A stretch of 64,000 bases of DNA. Origin: Plazaster borealis. Taxonomy: Eukaryota; Echinodermata; Asteroidea; Forcipulatida; Labidiasteridae. Location of the stretch: contig CM037469.1 in the NCBI GenBank assembly GCA_021014325.1, forward strand, positions 15,922,201 through 15,986,200, read 5' to 3'. Position numbers and translations under genes: made by a program. Of the stretch, positions 52,901 to 61,900 are shown in pieces. Every line of letters begins with the position of its first letter. Positions within the stretch are counted from its first letter, which is position 1. Under the pieces are notes generated by a model that saw only the letters and a list, made by a program, of their open reading frames with translations, was not told where the DNA came from and did no database searches.

Positions 52901-55900
52901 TTGTTATACGAACAATATTCCCCGGAAATGATGCAACTGGCGAGCGAGTTAGACGCCTGGAATATCAACGCCTTCCCCGGCGAGATGCCGGTGATGTGGT
53001 TCCGGTGTAGCTGGCTCTGTGCGTTTGCATTTATACACGTTCGTTATTATAAGGTCATTTATATTATGTGCATGCAGTGGCGATATGCCCTAGCATGGAG
53101 ACACTATGAACATTCATTGTATATCTGCTAAACTGATGATCCTTCTACCAATTTTGGAAATGTTTTCTCATTATATTCATCGCAACCTCTACTGTTTAAA
53201 GTTAGCCTTTATACACAAAAGTGGATATATACTGACAGGAGAATGGATGATAACACTTTACGCGTGATCTCTGATCTTCACATAGCGCGACCAAAACGCG
53301 CTCTTCGAACAATCTCATAACAACAGGCAGTCTTTACACAAAGTAGTATCACAGTGATTTGATTTACGACTATTTTCCTGAAATAAGTGGACCGCTATAG
53401 AGCAAGCTTGAGCTGACGAGTAGATCTGTATAGCCGTACTTCTTCTCAGTTATGGGCCAGGACGTCATGCCGTCAGGCCTAGCCTCACCGTCTCTTCCTC
53501 ATCTGCCTCCCCGGGAGCGTGTCTTCCTCCCCGGTCTTTACTCGGACGTGGAGCTTCGTCTTGACCGCGTGGACTGCGGCATCGACGCACTCCGTCGCCG
53601 TGTCAGGGACTTTGACAGTCAGCTCGACGGACAGATACGCCGCTGCGAGACCGCCGAGGATAGGGTCAGGTCTCTCCGCGATGACTTCTCACGGATAGAC
53701 AGAGAAATTTCGGAGATGTCTGCCGAATTGAACAGCACTTTTGATAACGGTGATAACGATAGTGTTGAGGACATTGAATATGATTGCAACATCCACGTAT
53801 CAACCAGAAATTCACTGCGGACTGATCCGGAACAACCAATAATTACGAACTCTAGTGATTTTGTTCAAACTCAGGAGGAATTGACGATGCCAGTATCAAA
53901 CAGAACAAGCACACACGGTGTAACAATTCGAATAAATACAGATTCGCAGCCAGAGGAGTCGACACCACAAATAAAAAGTGGCTGCGACATCGAAAATGAC
54001 AAAAAATCGACTACATGTAATCGGGAACAATCTGCGATCGAAATTATCGATAACTCGGGTAATTTGATCCATCAGGAGAACAACCTCGTTTCGATCGGTG
54101 TGATTTGTAACGTGAACGAGCCTACGGATGTTCCAACGGGGTCGAACGAGTGCTCAAGGTGTGTGTCGGACGCAGAACAGCAGCTTCTTGACATGGCTCA
54201 AGATTTAACTGATTTCAGGAGAGCAGTCTCTTCAAGTACAAGGATAGACAACTCATCAGACGACTGTTTGCTTGAGGCTCGGTTCTCACGTGACGAAGAA
54301 GAAGGAGGGGATCGAGAACAAGGGATAAGAAAAGAGAAACATCATACTGAAGTTACATCCGCAAAAGCAGATATTGGAAACGAAAACGAGAAGTATGCAG
54401 CATTTGACAGTTACGTACAGGAGATTATCAAACGTCACTCTAGTGAAAACTGTAAGGATCTTGTAGAATCGGAGGATAACTTGAAGTCAGGGAATTGCAG
54501 CGAGAAAACTGACCAGCATTTGTGTCACAATGAAAGTCAATTACCAGCCGGGAATTATGCCGATAACCAATCAGATCGTAGTCGGGATGATGTCACTCGT
54601 TCACAAAATGGAGTACGTTCAGAAGTTACCATTGATTCACAGCAGTGTGAGGGTCAGGCACCAGACAGTCAGGATCTAACTTCTTCAACACTGACCGCGG
54701 ATGAATACACCGCGGACGAAACAAGTGGCATTTCCGAACCGTGCAGACATGAAAGTAGATCTCGGGGTGAATCAGCCAGCCAAAGTTCACATATTTGTCG
54801 AAGACGAAAAACTTGGTTACCAAACAAGTGTGCTAAGGTACAGTTCAAACATAGAGGGCGCCGTGCCTCACGCAGATCGCACTGTTGCCTTCGGAATGTG
54901 CTCGCCACCTACGTGCACAGCTTTCTCGAACTCTTGCACTCTCGGGTGACCAAAGAGGTCAAGAAAGGGTCAAAGGGGAAGCATCACTCCGGAAGTGAAA
55001 GGAGACACGTGAGTAACGACGACATCGTCAGTGCACGTGACGCAGTGTTCACTCGTCTCGGACTTACCGTACCCATGCTCGAAGTTCTGCTCAAATTCGA
55101 CCAGGATAATCTGAAGTGTTTGGATCATGCGCAGATCGATCCAGTCTACGTCACCGATGACGAAGTCCATAAGCTTCTGGTGCTGATGGGGATGAGTTGG
55201 AACACCATGAACGATCGTCTGCATGAGAATGACCTCGCATTTAGAGTTGCCATAGCAACGGTACATGCTGATCTGCATCAGGCAGAGTAAATTTTCCGCT
55301 TCTTTTTTGCAAAATTTGTTTCGTTGATGAAATAATTACATCGGTGATAAAAACAACCTGTTTTGGTTTTTGCCCTACACCGATGATTAGTAAACACTGC
55401 ATCACAAAACTGTACAATATTTCATCATGAAGATTCGTGAGTTTGGTAAAGATCTAAGTTATTCATGAATACAAATTAATTACCTATGCAATGAGTAGCG
55501 TTATCTGGCGCGAGGAGAAATCCGTCGGAGCATGTGCAGTAGTGTGCGCCCTCAGTGTTCACACAAATGTCAGAGCATCCGCCATTGTTGTTCAAACACT
55601 CGTCGATGTCTGCATTCAATTCAAATCCAGATAATAATTATTTACAAATGACTGAAATCTTATGAGAGCAATAGGAACATCAGACCTGGGCTCGATTTCA
55701 CAAACCACTAAGATTCATCTTTAGAGGAGCTTTCAATATCACTTCAGTGATTTGTATTGTGACATCGCACTTTGCTTAGCAATTGAGATCGTTACCCAGC
55801 TTAAGATCAATCTTGCTCTTTGTGAAATCGGCCCCTTGGACACAAGGTATATCTGGGAAAGACTAAAGTTAATCTTCTTTGATGCCAACAGAATATCATT

Positions 55901-58900
55901 TAATTTACAAGTCATCTCTGGTAGAAGGTAACATTTTAACAAACTATATTACTTGTAAAAGTTTGAGTTCAGACATTTTAAATAAAATGCTAACCGCCCC
56001 CAAATCATATTCAGAAGTTCCGCCGTTGTAGGATGTACTGCAGGCCCATCAAATAGACTGTGTAGGTCTCTTGCGTTTGCGAACATTTTTGGGACCACTT
56101 TGGTCCCACGTACATTGCTTCAACGCACAAAGGAAAGAAACTCGCAAACTTGAACGGGTCCCAATGTTCGAATACCAGGGAGACTTGCACAGTCTATACT
56201 TATCAATGTGTAAGGAGTACCAGTCTTACCTAAAATTCCCAACATTTGGCTGTTGAATTACCGAAGAGGGCAGTATTTTGGAGGATATGTGAGCCAAAGA
56301 CACTTGGGCGTTAGGTCACTTTAAAGTGACACGTTGCCTTGGATCGGGCGAGTTGGTCTATGAAAAGCGTTTGTAACCGTTTGTTATAAAATGCATATGG
56401 TTAGAGAGATGTTTAGAATTAATGATCCACACAAATATGCCTCGAAATTGCGTGATTTCCTTACTTTGCGAACTAACACGGTCCGCCATTTTGTGGAGTC
56501 AAACATTTTGGCTCTACAAAATGGCGTGCCGTGTTAGTTCACGATGTAAAAGGAAAACCACGCAATTTCGAGGCATATTTGTGTGGATCATTGTATTCTA
56601 CTTTTAAAACATCTTTTTAACCATAATGCATTTTATAACAAACGGTTACAAACGCTTTTCATAGACCAACTCGCCCGATCCAAGGCAACGTGTCCCTTTA
56701 ATCTTGTAAACTGTATTTTAAGCTTTGCATTAAAACTATTAGATATACGGAAAAAACCCAAATGATGTTCAACATTTGACAATAATGTCATATTGAAAAC
56801 ACAAGATGTTTACATCAAATAGGACTACCTGTGCAATTTCGATAGTTTGCTGCCAGCATGTAGCCATGTTGGCAACCACATACGTAGCTACCGATCAAGT
56901 TAAGGCAGGCTTGCTCACAGTCTCCGCTATTCCTTTGGCACTCGTTGATATCTGTAGAGAAAAGCAGCTGGTATTTTAAGAAAACTTTCCAACATTGAAA
57001 CGAGAAAGATGTTTGGACGATGTAGTCTGGTAACCTGTTTTGTGAAGCAAGATGATAGTTTGCTGCGAACATTGCCTGTGATGATAATTAATGACCGATC
57101 CTCTAAGCCCCGCCCCCATAGCAACTGCCTATCAACGCTGCTCACGTGAGTAGCGCGTAAATGTACACTGCTTTACTCCGCCCCGCGTCACACACATTTT
57201 TAACGGTATTTTAACTTTTGGGCTCGCGTTCGCGGTCCTGATTGGTCTATGCATTCAGGGGCGGAGCTTAGATCTTTCAACGTCCCAGATGCGAGTTTTG
57301 CCATACAATTATCGCTCAACAACAAATCAAACAACCGCTAGTTTTTGAAACAAAAAAGTAACTAATAATGCATGATAACAAGGTGAAACTGTGTTCGCTA
57401 TGAAAATCGTTTTCATTATTCGCAGATAACGCAACAGTACAAAATGGCGCCTGATATTTGTACCGACGGCCATTGGCTGTTCTGGCAATATAGAAACGTG
57501 AAACAGTTACAGCGGTCTAAGTTACCTCTTTGAGAATAGTGAGCGTGGAATCTGGTTGGCTGATCCACGTCGCCCCGCCTCTCGGGGTTACCCGAATGTA
57601 ACTCAATGCGCAAACTCTCGCCAGTAGAAGCCACGCCCACATTGCTCTGCGAGTGACATATCTTGGTTATCAAAGGTGATTGGCTGGTATCGCCGTCAAT
57701 GATGTTGAGGTAATCACCATAGCAACCAGTTTCTGAAGCAACTGCAATGAGAAGATATGGATACTAACAAATAATTCAGGGGAAAGAACTGTTTTGGTTG
57801 TTTAAAACCCTGCTATAGGAGAGACCTGTGGCAGGAGATTATGTCCCCCATACGGTGAATTGTGTAGAAATTTCGTCTGATAGCGCCCTCTTTTGAATAA
57901 ACTTCCTTCAACCCTTGTTAGTTACCGTATGGTGGACACTAGGGGGCAAAATCCCCTGTGACACTGGATCTACTCTATAACATGGAGTTCAGTTGTTGTA
58001 GTTGGTGTAGCTGTTGTACATGTACTTGTAGTTACTGCTGCTGCTGCTGCTGCTTGATTGCTTGCTTGCTTGCACTATCCCTATATACAATTTAACCAAG
58101 AATCATAATAATGTTGAACCACTTATAGTCATTGATTTACCGTCCGTGTGCTGGAACACACCCACTACTGCAAAAACACTGTTGTCACTCAGAGGGCTTG
58201 ACCCAGAATTCTAAAATAATGCATTAATTGTTTGATGTTTACCTGGGATTCGTAACTCGATAATCCTCAAATTGATCATGTAGCCGACTTCGAGCGTGAT
58301 TTGCCAGACGCTTTCGGTATTTGATGGGAAACCATCGGGGTAGTTCTTGCTCTTTAGCACGCCACTGCTCGCCGTCAGTCGCTCGTCAAAAGCTGTACAA
58401 AATAGAGATAAGGTCATCCAAGTTCTGGGATGTCCGAAAACATCATTCTAAAAAAGAAATGACCCCTACACCCAACCTACCCCACCCCTGTATAATACAT
58501 TGGGGCAAAATTTAATTCATTTTGGTCAATGAACACCTATGAAAAATTGAGGAATTTTTTTTTTGAATTTTTTTGACAATGCGGTGGAACTGTTTTCAGG
58601 CTGAAATGACACTTCGAATCAAATTTAATACGGAAAGCTTTCAACTCTTAGAAAGATTTGTTGATAAAAACAAATTCCCGAAGTGGAGTATAATATACCT
58701 AGCGCAAGAGAGGTTCGATCAAAGAGTATTATAAACTTGCCAAACATTGCCTGAAATGCTGGTGAAAGCTGAAAATAATTATTGGCTTAAAAGACAACCA
58801 AGCAATGCTTTTTAACAAAAAATAAAAAGCTTGTTTTCGTATGGTTCATATAGTCTCGTAAATTCTCGTCACCTGTCTCGTACTCTCGCAAATTCTCATC

Positions 58901-61900
58901 ATATCGATTTTATACCTACAGCACAGACGGCATAAAAACAGCCAAGTACAGTCTTCAAGACCTGCATGTGACCATTCACTCACCCTTTCAACAGGTGTTC
59001 GTACAAGGTCTTTTCTATTAGTTGAAATAACATTAGTAAGCCTGGGAATCCCTTAGCTATTAGCACACGATTCCCATAATCTGACTGGGATTTGGGGTTT
59101 TTGTGACAACCTCCCAGAAAATGGGCAATAAAAAAAAACATACCATGGGGAAAAGATATCAGTGTATATTGGATTGTATTATATAAACAAAACCAGATGT
59201 TCACACAACCAGTTTTCTTGTGAGAAGCGCTTTTACCAGTTTGTGAATAATTTATATTGTATTATTCTTTTAACGAAAGATCCGATAAGTCAAAGAAGAA
59301 TTAAATTGGAGCAATATTTTCTCTGGAAATTCTCTTTTTGTTTATAGGGATGTAGGCGTAAATATAAAAATGATCTGCTGTGCCACATTCAACAAAGTAC
59401 AACGGGTTTTTTTTCATAATTTGTTTCATTTTGTTTTTGTTTGTTTTTTCATTATTTTTTTCACAAATTTGTTCACATAATTATATTTGTTGACATAGAC
59501 CTATGCCTTTTTTTGTAGTTTATTAACCACTCTTTTGAATTGTTAAATTGCATTCTGATGTCTTTTAAAAACAATGTTGTTCAAGTTGCCAGACATGGAC
59601 GTATTGAGAGACTTTGGTTGAGGGGCAGAGGTGTTGATTTGGCCTAAATTGTACACAGATAAAGACAAGTACTAAGTATGTTTTCTTTGCCTGTCCAATT
59701 TTTGTCTTCTTGCTGGTTTTTTGTTTGTTTGTTTTGCTGGGGGGGGGGGGGTTATGGGGGGGCAGTTTTCCCCGCCCCCTGGGCGTACGTCTATGTTGCC
59801 AGACATCGCCATAAAAAGGGCCAATATTATAAAAGCGTACATTTCAAGAATCAATTTCGTTTTTTAAATCATAGAATAAGAGTTAAAAGACAAAGTAAGA
59901 CACTAATGCACTTACACACCGATTGAAACTTGGCCGTAAAACCAGCTCTGGACTGGAACACAGGACTGGTGCGTGCCCGGAAACGAAGCCACAGGCGGCC
60001 CGAGTCCACCGTGATCGGTTTCGGTAAGATGCCACCGCAGTATCTGCCGATAAGACGGCCTAGCACGCCCAGGCCGTCTCGCACTTCGATGTAATCTCCG
60101 GAACATTGTCCATCCTTGTCAGCTATTAAACACAAACACAGAGATAATTTTGGGGGTAACTTCAGTAACAACAAAATGTTAACTCTTACAAATGGCCCTT
60201 TTCGAAACCGAGGGTTTCGGCTAGGTCTCCGGCTTAGACTATGTCTGCCTGATTAAAGCCCTCTGCCGAAAGCGCACATCTTCAAAATAACTGACGGAGC
60301 CTAAGCCGGAGCCAAAAACCCAAGCCGTAGTTTCGAAAATGGCCTATAAGCCAGGCACTCTTTTTAATGACGTAGGCCTAATACTCTTTCACGATGCCCG
60401 TTTATGGATTCCTAATTCGTCAGGGAAATTTATCATTTATGCTGCTGAAGACGCTGTAGTTTTCATGCATGAAGTCAAGTTATTCGTTGAATTTGCGAAT
60501 TCCAGCCGATTCTTATAATTAGTTGTCGATTCTACGCATTTAGGCAATCTTGTTATTCTTATCTAAAGGCGCCGTTCTGCAATTCGCAGCGTTGTGACGT
60601 CATCCTTAAAATCATAGACTTCCGAAAGGGCAGTGACTATTCTGCCATTTCACTCAAGCCTCGGTTTGGATGCATTGACTGAACGGGAGGGGAAGATATT
60701 ATGGCTGCACCATGAATACATTTACATTGCATAGCATCGGAGTTCTAAGAAAGATAGCAGTTTCTGCCACAAATATTTTTGCTCTTGACGAAGCTATAGT
60801 ACCAAAGCCAACATCAAAATGCTTATTGAGCATCGTAGCCAATGCAGTATAAACTACTTCCTATAATCTCGTCTGTTTGTTCAACTCGGATTGAAAACTG
60901 TTAATGTTAAACATAAACCAAGTAGCCTAACTCCTTCAGGGCTCGAAATTAACACTGGACCGCAGGCCCGAGGCCAGTGATTTTAGCGTCGGTCCAGTAA
61001 ACTTTATACCGAACAAGTCCGGCGGTCTTGTGTTTTTTTACAAACTAAAAGTATTATTATTAAATGAAATGAATAATCAATCATATTAAATAAATTTTTT
61101 GTCGTCAAATTATTTCCAAGCTGGAACATCCAATGCAGCCGCAACCCCAGCCCGTCTTTCTCGTGCTTCAAAGTTTCTATATCAGTTGCTCATGCCCAGA
61201 CCACACTGCACTGGCTCAAACCATGCTTTAGGCGCCCAGGGGACGAGCGAACGGCACCCTCCGTGGATGCGTGATGTAATTTTTGATTTTTTTTTTTTTT
61301 TTGTCGTCAAATTCCAAGCACGGAACATCAATGCAGCCGCAACCTGCCCCGGCCGTTTCGTTTCAAAGTTCCATCCTCCCTATTTTGCTCATGCCCAGGA
61401 CCACTGCTGGGCTCAAACCGCATGCTTTAGGCGCAGGGGGGACGAGCGAACGGCACCCTCCGTGGATGCGTGATGTTTGTAAACACCACAGTACAACGCT
61501 TCGTTTGTTTACCACTGACCATGTGCATGGGCATGATGTCACTTAAAGTCTGATACCTTGCACCAACGAATTATACAGTTCTTTTCAACACCACATCCTG
61601 TGTGTTGCATGGAAAAAGTAACGTCTTGTTTCCACACGTCTTTTCATGCTTCGTATGTTAAAATTTTAAACGTCGTTGTCCTGTCAAAACGATCGTCAAA
61701 ACTTTCATTTTTTTTTTTATGGCAGCAAACGTCGTGTAAAAAGAAGGTATAAATTTCTCGAAGGTTTCAAAAAAAACCAAAACTGTTAAGCAATCTGCAA
61801 AAAAAAAACTGCACAGGGCGCAAAAAAAAAAAACAAGTTAACTTTTGGAAAAAGAAGTTTGTTTGTTTTTGTTGCGTTTTTTTTTTTTCTTCTCATATGA

